From: Nageia nagi
Taxonomy: Eukaryota > Pinophyta
Assembly (NCBI GenBank): GCA_050084985.1
Contig: JBITNC010000001.1
Coordinates: 91,016,001 to 91,080,000 of the forward strand
Direction of reading: 5' to 3'
Length of the DNA stretch: 64,000 bases
The notes under the pieces are model-generated. The model was not told the DNA's origin. It saw only the letters and a list, made by a program, of their open reading frames with translations, and made no database searches. Of this stretch, positions 1-11,599 are shown piece after piece. The translations under genes were made by a program, and so were the position numbers. Numbering within the stretch: position 1 is the stretch's first letter; every line of letters begins with the position of its first letter.

Positions 1-284
1 TTTCGACTATCTATCAAGTCTTGAATTTTATGTTGTAAAGTTCGACATCTATTTGTATTATGTCCTTTTTACCTATGATAAGTGCAAAATTCATTTTCTT
101 TATACCATTTGCTTCCCTTAGCATTAGGATTTTCAGGTTTTATATTAGGTAATTTAATCATACCATTATCACATAATTTTTTAAGTATTTCGGCTAATGG
201 TTCTGATAATGGGGTAAAATTTCTTTTAGGCTTAGGTTCAACATTTTCTTTGATTTTTGAAGCTTGACCAGAATTCTCTATCAT
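1..284 (-). pseudogene. gag: gag C-terminus with zinc knuckle, element 1
   Basis: The frame below 284 reads FTPLSEPLAEILKKLCDNG, a conserved block upstream of the nucleocapsid knuckle in plant gypsy elements, then FCTYHR. Past a TAG-type stop within the knuckle the frame continues KGHNTNRCRTLQ and KIQDLID up to the window edge, giving C-x2-H-x4-GH-x4-C. This knuckle binds genomic RNA. The in-frame stop shows decay. Protease should follow outside the window. Confidence 0.8.
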
Positions 285-443
285 AGCTATTTGATTGTTT
301 TGTGGTTGTTTAGTAATATTTTCATATTGATTACCCTTTTTGTATTCTTTTTTCTTGAGCTTTAGTTCTCCATCTTGAATTTTAACTCTTTCTATAACTA
401 CTACCTGAGCAATAGCTTCTTCAAAAGTTTTATGTTATTGAAT

Positions 444-1112
444 TTAGAGAACACTAGCTATTGGTCTTAAACAACTTTGACTAAATAATTTAACCAATTC
501 CTCTTGTGATATTGTATAAGGCATACTAGTGAGTATAGCCCACCATCTTGAGATGTAATCTTGTATAGTTTCGTTAGGAAATTGTTGCAATCTTGTAAGA
601 TCAGTAATTGAAGATCTTTCTTTAATATTGATTCTAAAATGTTCAAGAAATAAATTAGCCAATTGTTCGAACGTATATAAACTATGCATAGGTAGACTAT
701 TATACCAATCCAAAGGTTGGCCTGCGAGTATCATAGGAAATATACATAACATTAATGAGTCATCATTGGTTATCTGATAACTAGAAAATGTAAATTTTCT
801 CAAATGTTCTTTAGGGTCTTCTCTTCCTTTAAATGACTCTATTTTAGGAAATTCAAACCTATATGGTAGTTTCTTTTTTGGAACACTTGGATGAATAGGT
901 TCATTGCAAATATTCTTGTAATTTAACTTTTGAAGTCCTTGAACATTCATTTCTTGATTTATAAAATCCTTCATAAAGTCTTCTAATTCTTTATCAGTTC
1001 TATGACCTTGAGTGTGTCTACGATATCTTCGAGTATTCAGATCCTTTTCCGAAATTGTTCTTGAAGTGTAAGACTCATAGTCAGAAGGAAACTCTGACAG
1101 TGGTGGAGGCAA
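444..1112 (-). pseudogene. gag: gag capsid (retrotransposon gag domain), element 1
   Basis: Open frame of 222 codons. Residues about 80-220 carry the plant gypsy capsid pattern: FPKIESFKGREDPKEHLRKF, then CIFPMILAGQPLDWYNSLP, then LFLEHFRINIKERSSITDL and LQQFPNETIQDYISRWWAI. This is the Retrotrans_gag family, which forms the particle shell. It lies after the coiled-coil segment and before the zinc knuckle, the expected order. The equivalent domain of element 2 lies near 16150-16560. Frame shifts on both sides make it non-functional. Confidence 0.88.
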
Positions 1113-1133
1113 TATTTTGAGAGGTGAATGTCA

Positions 1134-1718
1134 TCACAGAATAGGGATTTTAGGAGGTTTTTGGAATATCCCTTTTCCATATAAATCTTTTCCTTTGTAA
1201 TTAGGTTGTCTTGTTTGATTTTGGGTTTGTTCAACCCAACTTTTAATAGAATCTTGCTTTTGTTTATCATATAACTTTTGAAGTTCTAGTTTCTTATCCA
1301 TTTTCTTTTGTAATAAAATGGTTGTCTCTCTATCCATCGCTTCTTGTTTATCTAAGTAAGGATCACGATATCTTTGTATTTGACTTCCTTTAGGAGTTTT
1401 CAGTTTCAAATTCTTTATTTTTTGATATTCAACCCATTGTCTTTATTTTTCTTTCTCCATACGTAGATATTGTTCCCTTTTTATTTTTTCATTCTCTAAT
1501 TCCTCAAGTTGTAATTCCTGTAAACGAAGTTGAATCTCATGTTCTTTATGAAGTCTTTTCTTTTCTTGTTCCAGGAATTCATTTCTTTCGTTGTTGGCTT
1601 GTTCTTGTTCTATGAATTTCCTTTTATCTCTAAGAATTTTATCTTCCATTTCTTTTAATTTATTCTCTTGTTCTTGAATTTTAATGAATTTGTCAACTTC
1701 CTTTAGAAGATATTGCAT
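1134..1718 (-). pseudogene. gag: gag coiled-coil segment, element 1
   Basis: Two adjacent open pieces (1718-1443 and 1409-1134) are strongly charged and rich in Glu, Lys, Gln and Leu with heptad-like spacing (for example RLQELQLEELENEKIKREQ), indicating a long coiled coil. The second piece contains RYRDPYLDKQEA; a similar string, YQDPYLAKRKEA, occurs in the plus-strand gag remnant near 36140, linking the two families. The break near 1440 is a stop. Likely role, inferred: Gag-Gag multimerisation. No family beyond gag can be named. Confidence 0.6.
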
Positions 1719-2009
1719 CTCTACGGCCTTTTTAATATCACTAGCATATGTTTTCGTGAATTTTTGATCGGCTTTTGTTTTACGTAATCATCATTCTTCT
1801 AGTTCTTCATAGGAAGGTATCTCTTCTATTTTGTACTTAGATGTGCTTATATGTAATCCTCCCTTTGAAAAATAAGATTTCTCCATTTGTTTCATTGAAG
1901 GAGCTCTTTGGGATAAATTACTTGTAGGTATTGATACTTCATTTTTTCCTAATTCGAGAGATTTATGAGAAAAGGAAGATCCCTCTTTTCAGATTAAAGA
2001 ACTAACCTT

Positions 2010-2471
2010 TCAACCATCTGATAATAGATAAATGACTCTTTCATATTTAACTTTATATGGCTTAGTCTCTGGTACCGCTATGGTTTCAGCCCAAGATTTA
2101 TCCTCGTCAATTTCTAAGTTATCACATCTATGATTTAGTTTTTCAACATCTCCCGGTAAACTAGAAGACATCTTAGGAATAGCCCTATAATTAGCTAGGT
2201 GATGATGAATTTCAATTAACTCTTCATCTAACACTTGCATTCTAGCCTTGGTAATAGGATCTTCTATACTTTGTCTTTGCAATCTAGATTGATCATAACC
2301 CCAATCCCAATCTTTACTTTCATAACGGACTACCCATGGATCTGATTCATCTAAAGGAGGTGGCCTCCTAACCAAATACTCTATCAAATCGATATTGTTT
2401 GAATCTATTTCTTGTATTTCAAATGGGTGTTCTCGCATTTTCTTAGCGGTCATACTTCTAGTTTGAACCAT
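2010..2471 (-). pseudogene. gag: gag N-terminal part, element 1
   Basis: Open frame of 153 codons whose start at 2471 gives MVQTRSMTAKK, a start typical of plant gypsy gag proteins. The rest is acidic and hydrophilic, with PPPLDESDPWVVRYESKDW near residues 37-55. It is the N-terminal arm of the structural polyprotein that would form the cytoplasmic virus-like particle. The frame ends at 2010 and gag continues in other frames below 1990, so the gene is frameshifted. No enzymatic motif is expected or seen. Assignment rests on position after the leader and on the gag domains downstream. Confidence 0.65.
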
Positions 2472-4343
2472 TTTTTTTTAGATATTAGAAATAAGCATCG
2501 TAAAAAAGAAACTCTATTTTTATCTTTTATATTATATTTTCGAGAAAATAATTTAATGCACAAACAGTCTATATGCGAACCTAGTTTTAATGATGTGATT
2601 ATCTTCTTTAACTTTTTCACATATTTTTAATGTCTGAATTAAATAAACGATATGGGTTGTTTATTTTTAATCTTTTTAATTTTCCTAGTTTGTTTTGACT
2701 AGTCAAGTGTTAAACAAGGTAGGTTGGGTAATTCTAAGTAATGTTTACAAGTTTCTATGGCTTTTGGCTTGGTTCTAGATGAGTCTCCTTTTTTTACTCC
2801 TACCTAAAGGAAAGTTACCTTGGTCATTACCTCCAAGTGTAACTGGCTCTATGGCTTCAAGTGTGTTATGTCGATGGTTACAAAGAAGTAAGAATTAACG
2901 GTTGGTAGTGACATCCAACTCGTTAATGTTCAATTATTCCTTTAAGGCCTTATGAAATGAATTTAAACAAGTAAAGTACATTTATGCATACTACCCTCCC
3001 AAACATTCATTTCCATTTACTTATCTTATCTTAATGTGATGCAATCAAAGTTTATTTTAAGTGAATCTTGACCTTAATAGACCCCATTGTTCTTTTTAAT
3101 TATAATGCGATTCATTATCCAACCTCTTAATGATGTTCATTAACTCCTTCCAGCTGTGGAAGTTTTATATGTGATAAATTCCATCTTCTTACTAGTCACA
3201 TATCTCTTCGACCTCCAATGGAGTGGTAAGAGCAGACTTAGTAAAAAGCCATTAAGTGTAGATAAATTAATTAAGTGAGGTTCAATTACTCCTCCAAGAG
3301 TCACATATCCCTTAGACCTCCAATGGAGTGGTAAGGGTAGACCTCTTTAAGAGTGTTAATGTGAAGTATATTTCCAAATAATATGTGAATAAATTTTACC
3401 TCTTTCACTTCACTTATTTCTGATCACTTAGGATCGCTTGAAGCACAAAAGTGAGAGCATACTTTGTTAAGTGAAAGTACTTAGTGTATTCGAATCCCTC
3501 CAATTTATTAACCTTTTAATATGATTTATGCTACCTAAAACTTGATTTATTTTCTTTTAGGTTCATTCCAAATTAAATGTGATTCATTTACTCCTTCCAA
3601 TTGTGGAAGTATTATGTGTAGTAGATTACCTCCTCTTACTAGTCACATATCCCTTCGACCTCCAATGGAGTGGTAAGGGAAAACTTGGTAAGAGGTCATT
3701 ATGTGTGGGTAAATTAACCAAATTAATGATATTGTGAATGTGAAAGAAAAGAAAAATTAATTACTCCTTCTTATCCGGTCTATTCTGGTCACCTTAGATC
3801 GCACAAAGCGCAAAGGGAGAGCATAAGTAGACAAGATAAAAAGTATTAATGTGTACGTACCCTTCACCTAAAACATGAAAATAAATACATAACATTTTAC
3901 ATAAAATAAATTAATAAAAAATATGCATTTAATCTTTTCTACCCGTTCTTATATGCATTCTAGGCAAAGGAATCACATTCAAATGTATTCTTCCATTTTG
4001 ACAACATATTATATATTTTATTTTATTCTTTTAGAAATAACAAAAAGAGACAAAATGACCTGGAGTATGAGTCATCAGTGTTTAGATAGAGGTCGCTGGC
4101 ATTTATTCTGAGTCATCGATGTTCGATTCCAATTGCTAGCGTTTAGTCTGGATTACTTTGTAAATCGTTGGCGTTCCTTCTGAGTCATCGGTGTTCAATT
4201 CCAATCGTTGGCATTTCTGCAACAGATTTTCTAAAATGCATAGAATGCAAAATTTGAAGTTAGTATATGGAGAAATTCAAATAAACCAGATAATAGAAAG
4301 GTAAAATTGTTATAAATAAAAAACCTCCCTATCAATAACGGAA
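2472..4343 (-). repeat. Leader of element 1 with internal repeats
   Basis: A 1.9-kb non-coding stretch between primer site and gag. A motif of about 38 bp (AGTCACATATC, then CCTCCAATGGAGTGGTAAG) occurs at 3194-3230, 3299-3336 and 3641-3678. The first and third lie in larger repeated blocks (about 3131-3275 and 3580-3725). A GATCGC...GAGAGCATA motif occurs near 3432 and 3797. Close to the primer site, GAGTCATC-x-RTGTT recurs near 4069, 4111 and 4180. No coding potential seen. Confidence 0.7.
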
Positions 4344-4363
4344 GGGCCCTCCTTCTAGCGCCA
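4344..4363 (-). other. tRNA primer binding site of element 1
   Basis: On the minus strand, TGGCGCTAGAAGGAGGGCCC follows the LTR end after three bases. TGG complements the CCA tail of a tRNA. It matches the primer site at 33422 at 18 of 20 positions. I cannot name the tRNA from memory. Confidence 0.75.
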
Positions 4364-4366
4364 GAA

Positions 4367-5213
4367 TGTTACAATGAAAATAAAGCTGGAATGTAGAATA
4401 ACATGAAATACAAATTATTCTTAAATCTTCACTGAACCACAAATTATGTGAAATAAATAGAAATGCTATAATTAAAAATTGATATTGATTTTCAGTTCAA
4501 ACTACAATTTGCCCTTGGAAGGGACTTTTACAAATGCCATTTGCCAAAATGAAGGTATTAGATCTTCATTATTTTTGATTTGCTTGCTTCTCTCCTTGAT
4601 ATGGACAACCTATAAATCCTACACACATGTAAAAGACAATAAGATGAAAGCATCTATGTATGACATGTATTGAATTGAAACTAGCATAAAACAATAAAAG
4701 GTATGAGCTCACAAGATTTTGGCAGCATTACCCTACTTCAAAAATGGGTCAAGATTCTCTCTTTTTTGCTTTGTATTAGCTTGTATGTATAGATTTTGGG
4801 TGAGATGTTCCAAGGCTGGTAAGAGGAAGTGAAAAGCCACTATAGGTCATAACTGACACCCTCTATCCATATCATCTTGGAAAGTTGAAACATTTCAACT
4901 TTCTCTCGCTATTTTGGTTTCTTGTTCAATTGTTACAGAGTCACCGATGATTACCATACGAACATCGGTGATCACCTCAAAATGTTGATGACTGTCTTGG
5001 GTTGCTGGCGACTGGTTTCAAATTTTGTGATAATATTAAAATGATCACCAAATAGCTAATTTTACCTAAAAGAGTCATGTGACCACACATTTTGCATGTA
5101 CTCGATGGGAGTTATCCAATAATATGATTTTTAAACCTATTTTATATGGTCACGAAGAGTTATGATTATTTCAATGTTTACTAATTAAAAAGGGACATTT
5201 TTAGGTGTCTACA
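4367..5213 (-). repeat. 5' LTR of element 1
   Basis: An 847-bp block that on the minus strand begins TGTAGACACC (at 5213) and ends TGTAACA (at 4367), three bases before the primer site. TGTAGACACC is also the start of the LTR at 32582. The block contains a hairpin, TCACCGATG (4941-4949) against CATCGGTGA (4963-4971). The partner LTR would lie beyond position 1. Boundaries follow from the TG...CA ends and the primer site, not from a pair comparison. Confidence 0.75.
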
Positions 5214-5439
5214 ATCCTAAACATTCAACCCAAATCTAGTTTTGGCACATGATAGGTCATATAAGACTAAATGGAAAACAAGGATCGTAGGCTTGCAAAC
5301 TTACTAAGCATTTGGACTATAGAACACAAGCATGCAATGCCTGAATAAAATGTCATGTTGAATGATAAATTATATGAGTGCTAAAGTGATCAAAATAAAG
5401 GATAAATACAATACAAATAACTATCACTTTGGAGGACAT

Positions 5440-7400
5440 CTATCACACAAGATTTGGGATTTCTAGCACAACACCTTCCATTTCCTGATAGGGGAAATGA
5501 CTATCACTCTGGAGGACATCTATCAAATCTTTAAGGTTCCAATGAAGGGAGAGCTAGTCATAATAGTAGCCTCACAAATCTAGATGATGGCTCAGATGTT
5601 TGGTGAGGGCTAGTAGACTATCAACATAGGCCACAATGGAATCCACTACACATATGCATACAAGGAGGGCTAGATTAGCTGATATGATGTTAGAATTTAT
5701 GATGTAATATTGTGTAATATTTCTCTTTAATGTAAATTTAATTTAATGCTTAAAGTATATTTAAATACCTCAAAGAATTAATGGAATAAATATAGAAAGA
5801 TCTTTAACATTACCCTTGGGTTAAATGGAGGTTAGAGAGTGGGTTTCTTCTTATAAATAGATATGTACCTCCCCTCTCATTGTAACACAACATGGAATCA
5901 GGCTTTGCTATAGGTTTAAGGTTTGGAGAGAGAGGAGAGATTTTGTAAGAGAGATCCTTGAGAATAAAAAGATCTTAGTTAGTGGAAGTACTCCCAAGGA
6001 GGGAGGAACCTCTTTATATCTTATGTTATTTGTGAGATTGGATTGTGTTATTATGCTATGGTGTTGATGTTGTAAGTGCCTTCATGAGATCATTGTAAAC
6101 TAGAGATTAATTTAGAAAGGGTTAACTTCATCATAGAAGGCTATTATGATGATGATCATCAATAGTTTTCTACTTTCCAATGCTATCACTCCCAGGATGC
6201 CCTAGAACCTACTAGAGGTTTTTAGGAGAATCATTGAGGAGGGGTCAATCTTCACCTGGGTGATAGTAATTTTACAACAATAGACATACTGTTAGCTAGC
6301 AAATTAGCATTTGGTATGAGTGTGCATCTTTGGAGCCCTATTGATTTAATTTTAGGTATGGGAGCACATGTACATAGCACAATCCCACAACTTATTATAT
6401 GATATCTATAATATGGAAGAGGTGGATTTGGAGGTACTGATAGCAAGACACAAGCTACCATATGCTCATCATTGGGCAAGAGAGCATGAGTCACCCAAGA
6501 GGCAACCTTATGATGGCATGTACATATGGAATCATAGTATGTGGGTGAGACTACATACCAAGGATGTGATATTTAGGCCTTGGAGGGGAGGTCCAATGTG
6601 GGACAAGGAGGTAGAGTAATTGGTGTGAGTGCATCAATCCTATGATTTACATGAGAAGTATCCCAAGAACATTGAGATGTCAACTATGAGAGAGTGACCC
6701 AGCAACATGGGATCCAACAAGATGTCCTACTTGAGCCAGTACTCTATAGGCACATTGATGCTTAAGGGGACTTATCCCAGAGATAGTATATGGAGCTAGA
6801 TACAGCTCCAGATGCACCCATGATGATAGTTGATATGGATTATGTGGGTATGACTATAGAGTATGAGTGGTGGTGGGCTCTATAGTAAGAGTGAAAGTGG
6901 GTAGTGATAGGTTGGATGCTACAAACACCACCTCCAATAGCACCAATAGGGCCAAGAATAGCTAAGGTACCAACCATAGAAGTGGCAGGTGTTCTTGGTG
7001 CACCTAAGGGATCTACAATAGGAGGGATTGTAACAAAAAGGGAGGTAGGGAAGGATAATGAGAACCTCATAGATGTCACTATGATGGGACTTTATTAGGC
7101 ATACTTTGATATAATGTTGGGTGCATTCTCAATAGAGCAAGAGATACATAAGGTATAGATTACTAAATAGCATGATCAAGCATTGGGAGAGCAGGATGTG
7201 ACCCTAACGTAGGGGGACACTTTGACTATAAAGAGGGATATCATAGTGGTTTAATGAGATGTACTACAATACCATATTGACGGACATTAAGTAAATCTAG
7301 AGGTAGCCCAAGTTGAGTAGGATCCATTTGATATCATAGAATCAGACACACATGATGATGAATGAGCAAAATGTGAGACAACTGGGCAGCAACCTCTTAA
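5440..7400 (+). pseudogene. Plant mobile domain (PMD) protein pseudogene
   Basis: Around 5470-5560 a frame reads NTFHFLIGEMTITLEDIYQI then FKVPMKGEL, which matches the start of the aminotransferase-like plant mobile domain (PF10536). After an inserted copia LTR (5688 to about 6178) the domain resumes with FRRIIEEGSIFTWV near 6215-6260, and later MWVRLHTKDVIFRPWRGGP near 6540-6600. The 7100-7400 stretch is acidic and Gln-rich, like a C-terminal tail. Stops and frameshifts are frequent. A short piece encoding the TITLEDIY motif is duplicated (about 5418-5444 and 5499-5525). PMD genes occur as host genes (MAIN/MAIL) and inside transposons; here it runs towards the minus-strand gypsy element 2. 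Whether it belonged to an element is unresolved. Confidence 0.6.
5688..6178 (+). repeat. Copia-type LTR inserted in the PMD pseudogene
   Basis: Begins TGTTAGAATTTATGATG, has a TATA-like TTATAAATAG near 5850, and shares with the LTR at 57587 the run GAGAATAA-RAAGAT, TTAGTGGA, TGCTCCC/TACTCCC and GGAGGAACC-x-CTTTATAT. The right end is uncertain: a CA near 6134 or 6178 is possible, and the second is followed by TGCTATCAC, a weak match to a Met-tRNA primer site. Mobile domain coding resumes directly after, so this is probably a solo LTR. No clear target-site duplication was found. Confidence 0.5.
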
Positions 7401-7429
7401 CCTGAGTAGGGACATAAGGTGAAGTATTT

Positions 7430-9890
7430 AGGGTGCCATAGGCATCAGGTGGATAGGGAAATATAGGAGGGGAAGAGGGATCAGGCAAGATGCTAACTAC
7501 CCCTAGATAGGATCACAACAAATAGGAGTGAGGACATGAGGTTATAGTTTTGATAGGGATTTTGTTAGGCATCCATGAGCACATATTTTGCATCACAAAT
7601 GTATATTCATATTTTTTAAATATGAATATGATACTATGAGATCATTCATGATAGACTATGTACATAGACATTCTATAGATTCTTTTTGACATATGATATA
7701 TGACACATTCATTTATGGTGATATTGTTCATGACATGTATGCATTATGGTTTATGTATGTGATGCTCATGATTTGCTTTTGTTTATAATATGCTATTGGA
7801 TTATGATATACCTAAATGTATGGACATGTGCATGTGACTTTATGATATGAATACTATATGCAGCTATATGATGTGACCTCATGTTATGCTTTTATGCTTG
7901 TATGTATGTTGTTATTACTACTATATGTGGATGGATAATGAAATGGAATGAATGTAATGCAAACATGATGAATGCATGGTTTAAAAAATACACATAAATA
8001 CAAAAGAAAATTAATGACACACACAAACATAAAATACACAAAATGATTTGGATAAAGACTCGAAAAGTGATTAAAAAGATAAGTAAATAACAAGATCCAC
8101 AAATGTATGTAATAATAGACCTAATAAATGTTGATACACACATGGACTAATGAATGATAAAAAGCACCTAGGTACAAAATGGATACATACACAAGATATA
8201 AACAAAATGTATAAAATGAACACAAAGAAAAAGGATAAATGTGATAATAAAAAATACAATGAAAGTAAAATAATGGGAACAAATAACAAACAATTTATAA
8301 ACAACTAATGAAAGTTGAACAATGAGAAATAAACAAACTAAAATGGACACTTAAATAAATAAGAAAAATAAATAAATATATATGAATGAAATAAATGCAC
8401 AAAAATACCATAAGAATGAATAAAAAGTTACAATAACATGACAAGAATCAACATGACAGGAATCAACATGACAAACAACCATAGACCAATGATTTTACAA
8501 GATTAGAGAATGAAACAAGACATGCTATGATGCCAAAACAAGACAAACACACTTAATTTGACATATTAAGAACATCACAAAGTAGACCAAAAGGGGATCA
8601 CAATAAAATTTTACAAAGTGAAATGTGAAAAAAGATTAATTTTGATGAAAGATATTAAGCAAACATCTTTTTGAAACTCCAAATGGGTTTGATGATATGA
8701 TTGTAGGTATTTTGATCTAAGTGTAGGATCAAACAGATCAAAAAATGGTGTTTTTTTGACCTATTTATGAAGTTCAAACAAGAGACAACTTATAAAGGTG
8801 CGACACCCTTTAGTGGTCACTGAAAAGGTGTCATTCCAAGTATCCCAAGATTTGGCTTTTGAAAAGACACTAAACGATGAGCTATGGACTTAAAACTTGA
8901 AATTATGATTGCATTTATATCAATGAAGGACTAGAAAAAGATGGATCTAAAAATAGATATCATTTGATGCACCAAAAAAATAAATCAAGTAGCTAATTTT
9001 TACAAGGATCAAATTTCAAGACCTACATCCCTAAAATTTGAAACTGTAACAAACAAATTTGAAATACAATGGAATTGAACAAGGTGACTCAAAATGACAT
9101 AAAAAATACAATAAAATAATAATTTCAACAAATTAATATGAAATTATAGTGTTTACATGCACTCTTACCAAAGCACCACATGGGGTCAAGTAGCAACTTT
9201 GGGAAAGAAAAAAATGACCAAAATAGAAACAATAAATGAAACAAAAGTTATCAATGTGAAGACCAATGATAAATAAACCAATTAAATATAATGACATGAA
9301 TAAAACAAATTATAATACAAAAAAACATAAGTAAAAAAAATGAGAAAAATTTTAAATGATAAGACAAGAGATATGAGGTTGAAGGATGCCAAAACATATT
9401 CCAAATCATCTTCAACATAAGGATACACCTCAAAAACCATGATAGTCATAGGCTATGGTCAAACTTGAACTAATTATGAAAGGCAACCTAAGATGGTTGT
9501 GACCCAAGTGGTTACATCCTTATAAGGAAACACGAATGAGACAAGATGATAGAAGACATGTATGGATATACAACGATGTCAATGATATGATACAATATGA
9601 GAAATGGAAAACAATATCTTAGCTATTATAAATACATAAGGGAATAACTTTCATGCATGTATAGTACTATACTTGCTCTTCTAGGTATTTGAGAGATAAT
9701 GTCCAATGGTCAACCCTAGGGAAGGACCAAGCTTGATACCAAACAATGTGATCAATGCAATTGGTGATGTGTGATGAGAAATGCATAAATGAGGAAGGAC
9801 ATAATACAAGATGGTTAGGAGATGAGTAATTATGTTCCTACCTTGAAATACATGTGAATGTGAAATAAAAAAAAGAAGGTATAGGCTTGA
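7430..9890. other. No gene seen; converging 3' regions with skewed composition
   Basis: About 7600-7960 is T-rich on the plus strand with many ATG/CATG words. From about 7960 to 9890 it is strongly A-rich (AAATAAATGAA-like words). The long minus-strand open frames here (8071-8350, 9894-10154) are low-complexity Phe/Leu/Ile runs caused by the A-richness and are not convincing genes. The block probably contains the 3' untranslated parts of the plus-strand PMD gene and of minus-strand element 2. Confidence 0.5.
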
Positions 9891-10199
9891 GTATCATCTC
9901 CTGATGAGATGATTCAAAATAAAATGAATGGGTGAATGACACAAAATGATAAAACATCCAAGAGAGAGACAAGTACCTACACATAAGGTATCATTCCCCA
10001 ATTTGGGGTAGAAGAGAAGATGGAGGTGATCAATATGACATGAATTAAGAAATACAAAATGAAATATGACAAAGATGGATGTGAAGAATGGAAAATAAAT
10101 ATCAAGCATAAAAAGGATGAAGAAGGATGATATTAATAGGCTCAAGTTCTTCACATCCTTCTAAATTAGTAAGGTGGTAGACACTTAAACTAATATTAT

Positions 10200-11430
10200 G
10201 ATTGAAAATGTAGGGGCCTATCCAATTACAATAAAATTTGACCTAATAGGATGCTCTAGTTAGGATTTTTGTTGATTCTCTTTGAGAATAAGGTAGCCAA
10301 CTTGGAACTCACAAGGTTGGACCTTCTTGTTGAATGCTCTCTTGAGATGCTCTTGATAAACCTTATGATGTTCAATGGAATTTATGTGCCTCTTATCAAG
10401 CAAAGTAAGTTGGTACAACCAAGCTTGATGGGTCTCTTCATCGGCAATAATATATTTGAGTTACACACATAAGGAATGGATCTTAAGCTCAAGAGACATG
10501 ATAGCCTCAAAGTCATAGACTAGAGAAAAGGGGGTAGCACCCATGGGCATCTTAATATTAGTATGCTATACCCAAAACATGTATGTAATACACTCATGAG
10601 GGTATTAATATGTGAATAATTATTATTTGATATGATATCTATCATGCATTCTCCTCATATGTTGATCCTTAAAGTAAACAATATTATTCTTAAGAATCCT
10701 AGTAGGAATACCAAATTGATATTTGATATGAGTCTCTATGAAAGATACTATCATAATAACAATATAAGAGACTAAAGGAATCACCACAACCCACTTGGTA
10801 AGGTACTCAATAGTGATGATGATGAACTTATGACCACCAAATGAGGTAGGGATAAACTAACTGATAAGATCAAAATCCTATTGGGCAAAAGGCCACATGG
10901 CTTGAATGGGTTAAAGAGGCTAGGAAGTTACATGCTAAATATGGGCATGTTACTAATATTTGATGCACTTATTAATATATTCATTACAATCATGCCCCAT
11001 GGTAGGCCAGTATAACCCTTTCCTAGGATACACTTAGTGATAGTAGTATCGTTAAAGTGTCTCACAAATAGCATCATGAAAATCTGACATCGTAATTTGT
11101 TATTTGCAAAGCTTAAGACAACAAAGAAGGGCTCCATAAAAGTATAAATTATAAAGGATGTCACCTAAAATCATGTACCAAGTAGCATAATTCTTGAAAA
11201 CATATTTCACATTGGGCGATATGTATGAAGGTAGGGCATTCCACTTGAGGTACTCATGAACCTGCTTGTACCACAAGTCTTGAGACTCAATTGAAATTTC
11301 ATCAACACTAGATTCGATGAGAGGGTAAGACAAAGGTGAATTAAGATATGACTCCTTTATAGTCACAAATTCTAAGTGTTGTATGTGTTGATGTGAATTA
11401 CATGGAATAAGTGACCTTAAAGAAGCCATG
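10200..11430 (-). pseudogene. pol: Integrase of element 2
   Basis: The 11429-11100 piece ends with ILGDILYNLYFYGALLCCL, the linker before the HHCC zinc finger. The zinc-finger and core follow in broken frames (for example GKGYTGLPWGMI near 11020). Near 10540-10210 the C-terminal part reads MGATPFSLVYDFEAIMSLEL, DEETHQAWLYQL, KRHINSIEHHKVYQEHLKRA and FNKKVQPCEFQVGYLIL, a strong match to the Athila/Tat-type integrase C-terminus. Several stops are present. The enzyme would insert the cDNA; it is non-functional here. Confidence 0.85.
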
Positions 11431-11599
11431 GTGTTTGCAAATCGATTGGAGGACCTAGGGGCTGACTCAATTTTATAATCTTTGAATAACTTGAAGATTT
11501 TAATAGCATCCTCCCTATAAGACCTAAGGATTTCATTATGACATTAATAAACTTCCAAAACTTGGTTTATGAATAAGATAGAGTCACTATAGAACATGA

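Larger units (their letters stand above)
1..5213 (-). mobile_element. Ty3/gypsy LTR retrotransposon, 5' half (element 1)
   Basis: Reading leftwards on the minus strand, this holds a 5' LTR (5213 to 4367), a tRNA primer site, a 1.9-kb repeat-rich leader and a gag gene broken into several frames. It runs off the window at position 1 just inside the gag zinc knuckle, so protease, RT, integrase and the 3' LTR are not visible and no target-site duplication can be checked. The gag order (MVQTRS start, coiled coil, retrotrans-gag capsid domain, C-x2-H knuckle) is that of plant Ty3/gypsy elements. The primer site nearly matches that of the nested element at 32582, which also shares leader repeats, so the two are relatives. 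Old and non-functional: gag carries frameshifts and stops. Confidence 0.85.

Noticed and set aside
8071-8350. Overlapping minus-strand ORFs rich in Phe, Leu and Ile, considered as membrane proteins
   Set aside because: They arise from A-rich plus-strand sequence with low complexity; no start context or conserved pattern.
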